64,000 nt of DNA from Straminergon stramineum. Its lineage: Eukaryota > Streptophyta > Bryopsida > Hypnales > Calliergonaceae. The translations under genes were made by a program, and so were the position numbers. Location of the stretch: positions 5,027,001 through 5,091,000 of the forward strand of contig OY987266.1 in NCBI GenBank assembly GCA_963920665.1. Direction: 5' to 3'. Shown here one piece after another: positions 1-10,850 of the stretch. The notes below the pieces were generated by a model. The model did not search any database, was not told where the DNA came from, and saw only the letters and a list, made by a program, of their open reading frames with translations. Positions within the stretch are counted from its first letter, which is position 1; each line of letters opens with the position of its first letter.

Positions 1-560
1 CTTTGCGAGTACTTGTCCGAATGGAGCAAGTGAGTAGTCCATCGGCATCTACGCGTCGCGTAGATGTCGAAAATGGGGTCGCATGTGCGATTTGGATCCC
101 GGAACGCAAAGTTATGCCGGGTGGAAGTTCGGGAGTCTCAAACTAGCACGAATCGGGAGAAACGGGGTGGTTTTCCAAAACCAAAGGGTGTTTGGGAGTC
201 CCCCTTGACATACAAGGGGAGGGGTCTGCCGAATCCCATAGAAAATACTATAAGAGGGGTTGGTCTCCCTCCTCACTCCCTCTTGGAACCTTGGTGAGTC
301 CCGGTGACTCAAGGTTGGTGGTATGGGGTCACCACCACTCCAAGGCACCATGGGACACTTGGGTGTGTCCCGTGGCACCGGTTGGGTGGAGTCCCACTCT
401 TTGCTAGGCTATGTGAGGTGTCCCGAATGGTGAGTCCCGATTAGTGATGAAGTGGTAAGTAACAAATATACAAGGAGCCTAGTATGGAGTTGGGGTTACA
501 CTCAAGGGCGGTTAGGACCATGGTGAGTAGTGCCATCATGGGTCCTTGCACAATAAGATG
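1..560. repeat. GC-richer repeat-like segment, possibly part of an LTR or retroelement leader
   Basis: This stretch is clearly richer in G and C than the DNA that follows and has no convincing reading frame. It holds a near-perfect 21-base hairpin at about 48-68 (arms CATCTACGCG and CGCGTAGATG). Short phrases recur, such as GAGTCCCGGTGACTC and GGTGGTATGGGGTCACCACC. A TATA-like CTATAAGAG lies near 248. The composition and a possible core promoter would suit a retroelement LTR whose body lies to the left of the window. No second copy is present here, so LTR boundaries cannot be shown. Confidence 0.3.
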
Positions 561-2471
561 GAAGTTCCACCCCATGTTACCAAGTAACATACCCTGGTGT
601 CATGATGGGTGTGTATGTGTGCTAGTAGTCCCGGTGACTGGGACTTAGTACAAAGAGTTGGAATTGGGGACTAACATTGGATGTGCGTGGCATGTGCAGT
701 ATTAGAAGAGCGTGACTCTTGGTGCCACTAAACTATCAAGTGCTTGAGAAGCATTGGAAGGGAACTTAAGGTGGTAAGTGTCACTAAGGGGTGCAACATC
801 ACATGACGTGATTACTATTGCTAGAGGATTCATTGCTCTGCACAAGTAGAGATTGTTTACATGACAACAAGGACGGACATAGTTGGCTCATGACAAAATC
901 ATGGGATGTCGTGTTGCAGTGATTATGCAAACTTCCTCCTTCACTGAAAGTCTTCTTTGATGGTTAGTACACAAATTTCTCCGTTCAGCTATTGCATTAA
1001 TCATGCTCGGTTAGTGAAGAAATACCTCCATTGAGCTACGGGATTTATATTGAGTGGTTAATAAACAAATCTCTCTGTGCATGTACATAATTCATAGTGC
1101 TTGTTTACTGAAGTCATTCTTCCGTTGAGCTACTCCATTAATACTTCTTGCTGTTATAGGTTCCATACTATAGATGTAGTGCTACATATGTGAAGGTGAT
1201 GTTTGCTAGAATATGCATGACCTTTTGCTGTTGATGCGAACTTTAGTTCTGGTTGCACAGCGAGAGTGCAGCGAAGATCTGCACTTGCACATCCACTTTT
1301 GGAAGCATACATAGCTGCGAATTGAAGAGCACATACGAGGATTCCTCAGATTGGGTAAGCCATAACAACTGTGACAAGGTTAGATCTGTCCCCCCCATCC
1401 AATAGTCCAATGCTGCTAGTCAATTTCAAGAATGTACACACCTAATACATCACACACAAATGAGAAGTTCAGAAGAAAGACAATACTAGGGAAAATCACA
1501 TGTGGTCCATATCCTATGGAAATCACTCATTCAGAAGATTAGCATTACGAAGTAAGCTACTGCTCCAGCATGGCTACTTCCTTATATACATCATGTGTAA
1601 CAAACCATTTCCAAAGCGCCAACATAGACAATATAGTAGCACCAATCTGAAGCAAAAATGAAATTACAAGCATGACGCTACAATTCGATTTCCATGTTTA
1701 GTTCCAAGTATATATTCAAATAGTACTCTCTACACAACTGAGTTAATTGTCAAAAGTTCTAACCATGTCCAATGCAAACTAGAAAACCCAGAGCAATAGG
1801 CATCTATAATTTACAATATGCATGAGTCCATATCTGTAGACAGGGACCTCACATGACTAACATTATTGTACCGATATGGAACAAGTTGTACAACGATGAC
1901 TGGGGTCGAAGTACTAGTGTTCTCACGAAGGGATTGCATGATAAATTTTGAGCTTCGCGGGAAACCAAGACGGCAGTTTATAATTGCAATTCTATAGTGC
2001 CATCGGCAATGTTAGGGACTCATGTACTGCCGTGAAGATAGAAAGACATCATTATCCTAATGGAAAAAGAGAAGAGAGTTGTACGTGTGAAGGTGCCTAT
2101 GTACCTGGCGTTGAAATTTGCGTGCAATCCATTTCATTACTTCAAATTCTATGTGCAGACGGACTTGTGAAGTAGCAGTCGCCATCTCCAGAATTTCTCG
2201 GATGTGCAGCATCTTCTCCTCAACAAGCCTCCAAGGACACTACATTCATGAAGGTACACGGTGAATGCTAATCGGATTCATTTTGCAACTCAGTCCACAA
2301 AGCAATTGCATGGCGTCATCACAAAACTATATGCAGGGCTGGACACACCAAGCAGGCAATAGCTAGAACAACAACAACCAAAAACATGAAAGTGACGAAG
2401 CAACCGACAAGAGTACAACAAGCGCAAGTGCGCGTCAATCGCCCATTCCATTTGAACAGGAAGACTACGAA
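561..2471. other. Intergenic DNA without a supported gene
   Basis: Frames are short on both strands. The only clear structure is the 47-bp tandem array at 962-1149. The right part may belong to the 5' half of the pogo-like element that follows, but I could not find its terminal inverted repeats. Confidence 0.5.
962..1149. repeat. Tandem array, four diverged 47-bp units
   Basis: Units start at 962, 1009, 1056 and 1103, exactly 47 bases apart. They begin GGTTAGTAC, GGTTAGTGA, GGTTAATAA and GTTTACTGA. Each carries an ACAAAT/AGAAAT-like segment, then a C/T-rich stretch and an ATTAAT- or ATTCAT-like segment near the end. Units differ at many positions, so the array is old. A weaker fifth unit may precede 962. 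Confidence 0.7.
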
Positions 2472-4960
2472 GTGCTACAGATTTTGCAATCCTTAAGTGA
2501 AGGCCACAGAAGCAAGAAACAATGTAGGACTCACAACTCCAGTAGTGGTCTGACAGCGTTTGTAGGGCGGGCAAGTGCAAGGCATCAAAAACGAACGGCC
2601 ACAGCTATAGCGGCAGGGGATCAACGCACTATACATAGGAAAAGCGGTGTGTTACTACAAAGGAACCCTCTTCAGCAGAATATGCAGGTGGATGCGGCAC
2701 CTTCTACTCAAAACCGCAGCAGTCTTACTAATGCTCTAATCCAGCCAGCCTTGCCAACAGAACAGCAACACAGTCGATTCCGGTCCACTAGAGTAGAGAA
2801 AAATTCCTTCTGGACTGATGACATTATGCGGGCAACATTACATGATCATGACAGCAGTGTCAACATGCGGCAAGCTGCTCGCCAGCATGGTATTCCTTAC
2901 TCAACGTTACGAGATTGGTATTACGGTATACAGAAGTCAAGAAAGAGAGGAACTCAAACTATTTTAAGTGTGGAGGAAGAAGTTGAACTTGTCAAATACT
3001 TGCTCAACATGTGTGACAGGGGAGTCGGCCTTAGTCCCTCACGGTTGAAAATGAAAGTTTATAAAATCACTAGGAGTCATTTGACACCATTCAAAAACGA
3101 GATCCCGGGTGATGGTTGGTTGCGATGGTTCAAGACACGACACCTGGAGTTGACATTGCAGGTGGCACAGGCGCTGTCATCTTCTAGAGCAAGGGGACTA
3201 TGCACAGAAAATGTTCAAAGTTTCTATGATAATTTAAGTGAGTTGTACATCTCACAGGCCTATCCTCCTCACAGGGTGTAGAACTGTGATGAAACCAGTG
3301 TGCAGGCTAGGTGAAATGGAGGAGCAGTAGTCATTGGTCGTAGAGGTTGTCGTCACATCCATTTCATTGTTCCAGATGACAAAGAGTGGCTATCAGTTCT
3401 CGTGTACATGAACGCCGCAGGTGTAGCGATACCATCATTTTACATTTTCAAAGGGAAAGATCACGACAGAATTTTTTACAACATTGTGAACCAAATGCGA
3501 CTATGGCAATGCAGGCGAAGGCATAGATGACTGCTGACTTATTCTCTACATGGATTTCTCACTTTCTTGAAAGAGTTGCAAAACTTGGTGGTATCTAACC
3601 TACGCAGAGACATTTGATGGTTGTCGATGGACATGGGAGCCACGTGACGCTAGCAGTAGGTGTAGCAGCGAAAGAAGCTGGGCTAGACATAGTCACCCTA
3701 CCGTCCCACACATCGCACGCACTACAACCATTAGATGTTGCTGTCTTCGGTCCATTTAAGACCTACTTCCGGCAATACAAGGATTACTGGGTTTCAAGGA
3801 ATCTCAACTAGATTGCACAGAAACAAACTCTCGCATAGTGGGTGTCCTTGAGCTTGAAGCGCGCATTGATAGTGAATAACATTACAAAGGGTTTCAGTTC
3901 TACAAGAATCTATCCGCTTAACAGAGCGGCTGTCGACAGTCACCTAGGCCCAAGTCAATCATACAATACAGCAGCCCCTGTACGTGAAGGTGGCGTGGAT
4001 GTGGTCGAAGCAGATACTACAACAATGGAGGATGACCATGAGCAGAGGTCACCGAATTCGTTGGGAATGGAAGACGTACCTCAATTAGATGACACCGACT
4101 TGGAGGAGGACTTCGAATTGCAAGCGAACTCCTCGACGTCGCACTACTTCATCGCTCCAGATGCATCGGAGCTGGAAGTGCCGGAAGGTGGAGGCACTAA
4201 CAGTTGTGAGGTCATCCCGCCTTCCATATCTCGCTTCTTCCAACTGCCAACAATCACAGACCGGTCCAAGAGTAAGAAGAGGAGTACTGATCTTGTAGTG
4301 GATTTTTCGAAATCCCTACTATTGACTTCCGATGCATATATCAAGATAGTCCAGCAAAAGCGAGAAGAGAATCTTCAGCGGGAACACGATAAAGAAGCAG
4401 CGCGACTTCTACGACAACAAGCAAAAGAAAAAAGAGAGGAGGAGCGACAAGAACGCTAGCTGCAACGTGCAGCTCACCACCGTGAGGTTGAAAAGGAGCG
4501 TGCTCAGAAAGCAGAGGAACGTGCTTACAAGGCCGATGAGTAGGTACGCAAAGTAGTGCAGCGAGCCTAGAACTCATGCCTCCGTATAGAAGCCACGCAG
4601 GAGCAAAAATCCAATTGCTATCAACGTGCACCTGCAAGACTACGCCCAATAGGAGTAGGTGCTGGGGCTTCGGGAGTGACACAGCATGCGGGAGAAGCCA
4701 ATGCAGGGAATGAAGAAGGCTTTTGGGGATCCAGAGGGCACTCGGAAGCTTCTCTATCACCCGCCTCATTCACTCATGCACAGGTCATGCACGATTCGAA
4801 CTTTGTGTTCGGGAATCCATTTCAGAATTGTATCACCCCAATGCAATCTCTGGCCCAAGCACCCATGATGCCTAACTTCAAACGCTTCGAGCAATTCCCC
4901 ATGGGATACCCTATGCAAAGTGCATGGTGTATGCATCAAAATATGGGAGAGAGACAGTGA
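2472..4960 (+). pseudogene. Decayed pogo/jerky-type DDE transposase
   Basis: Translated pieces line up in the order of a CENP-B/pogo/jerky transposase. A helix-turn-helix region lies at about 2800-2960 (WTDDIMRATL... NMRQAARQHGIPYSTLRDW). A second DNA-binding region follows (GWLRWFKTRH). The DDE_1 catalytic core comes next. Its three acidic residues are visible: D at 3288 in NCDET, D at 3626 in VDGHGSH, and D at 3734 in LQPLDVAVFGPFK. A charged coiled-coil tail (QAKEKREEERQE) and a Met/Phe/Gln-rich tail continue to a TGA at 4958-4960. The frame is broken by TAG 3279, TGA 3312, TGA 3528 with a frame change there, TAA 3596, and TAG 3809, 3836, 4457, 4541 and 4568. It cannot make a full transposase. 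The true start and the element ends were not found. Confidence 0.85.
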
Positions 4961-5869
4961 CATAGCCGTTGGAGGAAGACATAGAAGCCCGCTCGTCAAC
5001 AGATTCAAGTGCGAAGATGAGCGGAAAAAGGGACTTATCATAGCCAAAATGTGATAGTGCATTCATTAATTCTGGACAATCGTAACTGTGCATTGAAGTT
5101 GAATCATGTGTACATTACGATCCCTACCTATGACAAAATGACTGGTACAATGATGAATAGTTTTTGTTTGGACAGTTCTTTATAATAGTAATGCAGAATT
5201 GTCCTTTTTGTTTGTAGCCTGCGGTTGGAATTATGGAAGTCTACATCACCAGTAGAGGTGAAACAATATCTTGAACTAAAAAATTCCAGGTAATTATATT
5301 TCGTGTTCAAAAATTCTAGAAAAATTTGCAATCCTCCCACACTATATTCTTGTACATGGCAAAAATTGCCCAGTCTAGATTTCGGCCCCCCAGATATGCC
5401 GAATCACTTAAGTGGTTGCAAATGGGGCATATGCCTTAATTGTAAGAGAGAGTGGAAAGAAAGTCTTGGTTCATCTCAGTATTTCACTTAACTTAATGTT
5501 GTTCTCCCTCACACATTTGTCATACACCATTGCAATTTTTCACTTGCCTTGGTAAGTTAGACCATTTCCAGATCAATTAGTTGTGAGCACAATGGAATCC
5601 TTGTGAATATTCTAAAGAATATTCTTGCTGTGGATGTTTTCTCAGAAATTTTGGAGAACTGGTGTGGAAGTGGATGTTTCAATAATATCACAAATTTCCT
5701 GAATTTCAAAAACCTTATGCTGTTTGGGGACAATTTTTTGAAGATTGAACCTTTCCTTAGGGGGACTAGACTACACATGTTGCTTGACATGTTTGCAAAT
5801 ATGGACGACTATGATCCCACAGTAACTTATGTTATGCCAGGTTTTTGCAAGGCTGCCTTGGCAGGACAC
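4961..5869. other. Intergenic DNA without a supported gene
   Basis: AT-rich sequence with short frames only. It may include the 3' flank of the pogo-like element. A frame at 5603-5872 runs up to the next repeat element but shows no recognisable domain and no splice context. Confidence 0.45.
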
Positions 5870-6120
5870 TAAATCCTGCAAATGAAGTAGGCCCTGCAGG
5901 GGCATTTCGTGTTTTACTTGGGATAAAAGTAAAACGTGCCCCCTATTTTGAGCCGTGCCTAGGGTATGTTCTAGATCTCTCCTAAGGTAATTTGGGGTCT
6001 CTGATTGCAAATATAAATTCGGAATTTGCAAAAAAAATAATGTGCAAAAAATAAAAAATTCTTGCATTTTCCCCATGGTAAATCTTGTCCCTATGGGGCC
6101 CACTTCGTTTGCAGGATTTA
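5870..6120. mobile_element. Miniature inverted-repeat element, 251 bp
   Basis: The left end TAAATCCTGCAAATGAAG and the reverse complement of the right end (TAAATCCTGCAAACGAAG) match over about 25 bases with two mismatches. There is no coding capacity. The interior holds TTTGGGGTCT followed by TTGCAAATAT and a poly-A-like stretch. The same core lies inside another element at 41911-42147 that has different ends. No clear target-site duplication is visible, so the superfamily is undetermined. Confidence 0.7.
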
Positions 6121-6559
6121 GCATCCTCCGTTGCCTTGTAGTGAGGATCTTATTGGAGTATTTGGAGTTTTCTAATAAGGTATTTAACCCTTGAAAGGCC
6201 CTTGGGGTTCCTCTCTACAACCCCTATTTAGCCTTGTAACTCTTCAATTGTGGTTTAATATATGCATTGTGAAACATTCTTATTTACATACTATCATAAT
6301 CATTAATTCACTTTGTATTGAAAAGTATTTGGTCAATGTTTGTTTGATCAAATACCAGCAAATTTATAATATACTATACAGCCACAAAGGGCTTTCATTC
6401 CCTTCAATGGTTAAGATCTAGGCACATTGCCAACTTCATATTGTAGCTTGTTTGGAAAATATACTTATGCCATGGGCTTGACCATCTAAATCTCTGCAGT
6501 TTCTGCTTTTCTGGCTATAAAGAACTTGCTTTTTACCAGATGGGGTATCTCTAATGTTC
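6121..6559. other. Intergenic DNA, one possible TTAA-CCCTT terminus
   Basis: No gene is visible. TTAACCCTTGAAAGG at 6184 resembles the ends of the TTAA-flanked family described at 6564-6786, but no partner end was found. Confidence 0.35.
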
Positions 6560-6563
6560 TTAA

Positions 6564-6786
6564 CCCTTAAAGGATAGTGGAAATGGTGACCATGGAAATC
6601 ATGGCTTTTGGAACCATGTGACATCATCTCCTTTAAAAAAAAAAATATCCATTGGAGGTCAAACTACTATTGAAGATCTCCCCTTTCCACCTCTAATCTC
6701 GAGGATGAATAGTTGCACTTTTGTCCTACACAAGGGAATTCCTTTTCATCCATTGGACACAAAACATCCATGTCGACGTTTAAGGG
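6564..6786. mobile_element. TTAA-flanked miniature element, copy 1 (223 bp, piggyBac-like ends)
   Basis: The element starts CCCTTAAAGG just after TTAA (6560-6563) and ends CGTTTAAGGG before TTAC (6787-6790), a TTAA with one change. Its reverse complement aligns along the whole length with the element at 50719-50936. Shared blocks include CATGGAAATCAT against TATGGAAATCAT, GTGACATCATCT against ATGACATCATCT, and CATTGGAGGTCAAACTACTA. TTAA target duplications and ends starting with CCC are the hallmark of piggyBac elements. The superfamily call rests on those ends only, because there is no internal coding sequence. Confidence 0.75.
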
Positions 6787-6790
6787 TTAC

Positions 6791-8048
6791 CCCTTAAATG
6801 ATGTGTGGGTTTGGGCATGATCACTATCTTCCTCATCATATTTCCAGTCCATCAGAATACAATCAAGTGCACCAACAATTGTGACCAATGTGATGGCCTC
6901 CAACCCGCGCCCTAGTCATCTGCTCACATGTTGAAGCATTTAACCCCTCATCGCCCAGAGTCCGAACACGTGTAAAAGTATCCTTGCTTTTCAAGTGCTA
7001 TAAGTCTATATTTCAGTGAAGTATGAAAATCTCAACTGTACAATCTTGTAGTGTGCATGTTGTAGATGGTGTGTAACTAATTTGGGGTCATTTGACCATA
7101 TAGATTGAAAGATTATAATGTTTTAGTCTTGAAAAAAGATGTTGAAATTTTCTTAAAAACACATTTGGAGGTGAAATTCGATTTCTAAACCTACTCAAAT
7201 GAAAAAACTTTGAGCTACAAAATGATTCAAAACCAAAAGACAAACACTTTGGAGGAAAAAAATATCATTCAATTGAATCATTGTGTCGGCAAAATTGTTT
7301 TGAAATGTCAAAAAACAATGACAAAAGTAGCAAAAAATCACATCTATGGCTGAACCTCCCTCTACTAAAATGCTTCTCAGTCACTCATTACCTCTTGGAT
7401 TGATATGAAATTTTAACCACACAAACTAGACTAGTATGATAAAATTTTCCAACAAAAATAATTGAAAACGGACCACGTATGAAAAAGTTATAAGCCGCGG
7501 AAGTTCATTGTAATGCAAAAATGTCTGCATTTTGAACTTCGAATTGCTCCCAAACATTCAAAACAATTTGGATTGACAAGAAAATTTTACCTCAATAACT
7601 AGACCTTAAGAGGAACAAAACCCAACAAATTTTATTGAAAAAAACCATTTAATGAAAAAGTTACAAGCCCCCGAAGTTGTAGCCATCCGAATGCAATGTG
7701 GTGAGCTCAAATTGAACCTTGTGAACTTCGAAGGGCTCTCAAAAATTTAGTATATCTTGGATTGAACTGAAAATTTTACCAGTGAAACTAGACTAATATG
7801 TGCAACTTTTCCAACAAGTGTTATTGAATTCAGACATCGGATGCAAAAGTAACAGCACTTTGAACTTGACTGCCAGGCAATGTGCATGAGGACACTTTTC
7901 GTCCCCTTGGGCATTGGAGATGTTCTGTCACATACCGACTGTGTCGGTCTCCTCCGTGCAACCTTTGCGGCCCTGACAAGTATCCCCCCTCACAACAGTA
8001 TACGTTGTATACCGTAGGCCAATTGTGGCCACAAACATCGTTTAAGGG
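6791..8048. mobile_element. Larger TTAA-flanked element (1258 bp), back to back with the previous one
   Basis: The left end CCCTTAAATGATGTGTG begins right after the TTAC at 6787-6790. The right end CATCGTTTAAGGG stops before TTAA at 8049-8052. As terminal inverted repeats these agree at about 13 of 16 positions. The left end shares its TTAC with the preceding miniature element, so the two insertions abut. No transposase frame is visible; the interior instead carries three copies of a roughly 175-bp repeat. It is probably a non-autonomous relative of the smaller elements, because the ends are alike while the interior is unrelated. Confidence 0.6.
7396..7880. repeat. Three diverged internal tandem units of about 173-189 bp
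   Basis: Units start at TGGATTGATATG (7396), TGGATTGACAAG (7569) and TGGATTGAACTG (7758). Each continues with a GAAAATTTTA-like stretch, ACTAGAC, CCAACA, ATTGAA and AAAAAGTTA or an equivalent. They lie inside the 6791-8048 element. Divergence is considerable, so this is an old amplification. Confidence 0.6.
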
Positions 8049-8052
8049 TTAA

Positions 8053-9478
8053 TGTGGAGGCATCAAAAGTATTCTCCCCTTGTACTTGCTTTCTACTCTA
8101 GGTTGCTCATGCAGCTGTCAGTGATTTTGGGGGATTTAAGGTCTGGGTGGTGGAGCAAATATGATATTCCATCATCTAGTGGTCAAGTTTGGAAACTTTG
8201 CAGCTACAAGATCAATTGTCTCATTTTGTTGACTAAAGTACACAAGAGAACACTAGATGAAAAGGTATTTTCTCATTTAGTGTTAAGGAGTGTTGTTACC
8301 GAGGGTCTTAGGAACAAATTTAGACCTAAGTTACTTCTGCACCAGATTCACATTGTAGACATCACCCCTAACACCAAGTGTGAAACATACCCTTAACATG
8401 CCTTCATCATGGATAGATACTCACTAAAAAATGATTCAATTTTAGGACCAATAGATGCATTTTATTTACATAGGGACAAAAAAAAGTCAGCCATCAAATT
8501 CTTCATGTCTTAGAAAGTCATCCCTTGCACACTTTGGGTCTTGAACCTCATTATTTTTAACAAATGGAAAAATCATTGCATTACGATGAAAGAATTGAGT
8601 ACAAAATAGCCAAGTTGGAATAGTTGGACAATGATGAGAAATTCAACATCGTTTTAGGGTTAACCCTTTAAAGAATCTTGCAAGCCCAATAAGCATTTTG
8701 AAAGCTGAACTGTGAACTTTCACATGGGTCTTGATTTTAAATGTTTTTTAAGCTTAACTAAGAAAATGTAGCTCCAAAAATCTATTTTCTTACTTCATTT
8801 TAGGTTTTTACAAAAAATGGAAAATTCTAATTTTTGTAACACTTTGAAGATAGCATCTTGAAAACTCAAAATACACCACTTTTGAACTTTTGTAACGAAT
8901 TTCTCTTGGTCTGAGCTCAAGGAATACATCAATTACACCATAATGTTTTTTACTATTGTTTTCATTTTCCATATGATTTTAAATATTTTTGTCATTACTA
9001 TTATTTTGTAAAGAAAATTCTCTTAAAACTCATGTAAAATTCAATTTTTTCATAGTAACCAACTCAACAAGAGGGTGCACATATGTTGGGTACCCTTTAA
9101 ACTACCACTTTTTGCCACTGTGCCTGGTTACTATTTTAGATTGTTCAAAATTTTCATCTTTTCTTGTTGGCAAGTGAAAGGAAGTTTCAATGCACCAAGG
9201 AACTGAACAAGTCTATATGTAAACATAGAGTACAATAGCCAATTATTAGGGTCAGCATTTATGCCAAATAATTAAATTTGAAAAAGGTGGTTCAATGTGC
9301 ACTTTTAGAGTTAATAAAAGTTTCATTTTTTTCAATATTCAAATACCTTGTATGTGGCCACTTTGTCCAACAATATCCTACACATCTCTATACACCACTT
9401 GAAATTTGATTTATAGAGAGAAAGACAAATTTTTATAGAAATGGGGAAAAAGGAGGTATGACAATCTATGTGGGATAT
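8053..9478. other. Intergenic DNA with a back-to-back TTAA junction at 8657-8666
   Basis: A 114-residue open frame at 8052-8396 shows no recognisable domain. At 8657-8666 the palindrome GGGTTAACCC joins an AACATCGTTTTAGGG end, like the right end of the 6791-8048 element, to a CCCTTTAAAG end. This implies two more TTAA-type termini sharing one target site. Nothing else is recognisable. Confidence 0.4.
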
Positions 9479-9722
9479 CCATACCTTAAGTTAGGTTGTT
9501 TGTTTGTATGTTACGTTGAGATCCCCCGGACCATGCATCCCCCAACTGCATTCTTAGTATTGTTGGGAAGCCCTTGGCGAGCAAGGATGCACAAACTTTG
9601 TTTTGTGGCATTTTGACCAATAGTGTGAAAATTATTGAATTAAGAAATATATATAATAAAAAAATAGAAATTCACTTTTACTTTCTTTTTAGTTGTGGCA
9701 ATGACACAAGGCACACTAGTAA
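9479..9722. repeat. Dispersed repeat, copy A
   Basis: It begins CCATACCTTAAGTTAGG and ends near GACACAAGGCACACTAGT. It aligns along its length with copy B at 20130-20381. Shared blocks include GTTGTTTGTTT, GTTGAGATC, CCATGC, AAGCCCTTGG, GTGTGAAA and ACTTTTACTTT. The orientation is the same and neither copy codes. The class of the element is unknown. Confidence 0.7.
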
Positions 9723-10745
9723 ATATTAAGACTTGAAAGAGCTCAACTACTCATAATCAAGTCAAAAAAATGCAATAGTTGTTTTCACAATTGAACTACA
9801 TACCTCCATAACTCTCTATTAGAGTCTCAAAATTACAAATAGATTTTTGGAGGTGAAACTCAACCTAATTTTTTTTAAATTGATTTACAATGCTTAATTG
9901 AGGTATGAAGTTCCGGTGTGAACACAATTACAAGGATTTTTCTTTGAGCTCCCACCTTGCTTCAAATATCCCATAATCTTTGAAGATTGATGAAGAACAA
10001 TGGACTTCACTATAAGAAGAATCTCTTCATTCCTCCTATTTACAACATGTCAATGATGTTAGCTTGTCACATCACCAAACAACAATAACTCTTGATATCT
10101 AATGTTGCATGTGATAATTTAAAGAAAAAATTAAACTATTAAATTTCCAACATAAGGTTTCAATTTCACCATGGCCCAATTTGTGATACTTAGATATTCT
10201 TTTGCATTAATTTTTGTGTTTTCCAACTTCCCTAAAGAAAATTTCCCAAAAAAATTCAACTCTTGGTTTTTTCTTTGATTATAATAATGCCAACCTTGAT
10301 ATTCAAGTAAAAGATTAAAGAAAAACTAGCTACCAAATTTTGCATGCATAAACAACTTTGTTGATTTTGAAAGAAAAAAACAAAAGTGCCATAAATTTTT
10401 TTGTTTAGAAGAAAAATTTATGAACATCCCACAAAGCCAAGGAGCCATTAGCCATGGCTAGCAACATTCAGGATATTATTTTGAGTTTTAAGTATCAACT
10501 ATTTTCCTTTGTTTCCCATATTGAACCAATTTTTCAAGTACCAAGTCTGTTTTTTTGTACATTTACTTTGAATAGAAATTTTATAGATTTTTAACTTGGT
10601 TTTTTCTCATATTTTCAAATTGCAAATTTTTTTTCCAAGTTCTATTGGCTAACAATGAACTAAATGGTTGTTCTCCCAAAACATTGATGATGAGCAATTG
10701 TTGTACCACAAGAGAATTTCAGTGGGGGCACTCATTCCAAGTTAA
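9723..10745. other. AT-rich intergenic DNA, no gene
   Basis: Very AT-rich, with stop codons dense in all frames and no clear repeat boundary apart from its right edge at the TTAA of 10742-10745. Confidence 0.5.
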
Positions 10746-10850
10746 CCCGTAAACAACACCATGGCCATTTTTTGGTTGATGAATGATAGAGAATCCTTCT
10801 ATATAGGACAAAATATTCACCAATGAAAGATTGCCACATTACCCCTTGTT
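10746..10850. mobile_element. TTAA-flanked miniature element, copy 3 (one end only)
   Basis: TTAA at 10742-10745 is followed by CCCGTAAACAACACC. The next 70 or so bases align with the left end of the 50719-50936 element: GCCATTTTTT, then TGATGAATGA, then a GTAGGA-like ATAGGACAAAA. The other end was not found in the expected place. A possible distant partner is AAAGGG-TTAA at 11519-11525, but the interior alignment does not support it. Confidence 0.5.

Noticed and set aside
4341..4769. 142-residue Leu-rich minus-strand frame
   Set aside because: Antisense of the charged, Lys/Glu/Arg-rich tail of the pogo-like transposase; Leu/Ser runs are what the complement of such codons gives.
8052..8396. 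114-residue plus-strand frame beginning at the end of a TTAA element
   Set aside because: No family recognised, no promoter-like context, and it lies among transposon ends; most likely chance.
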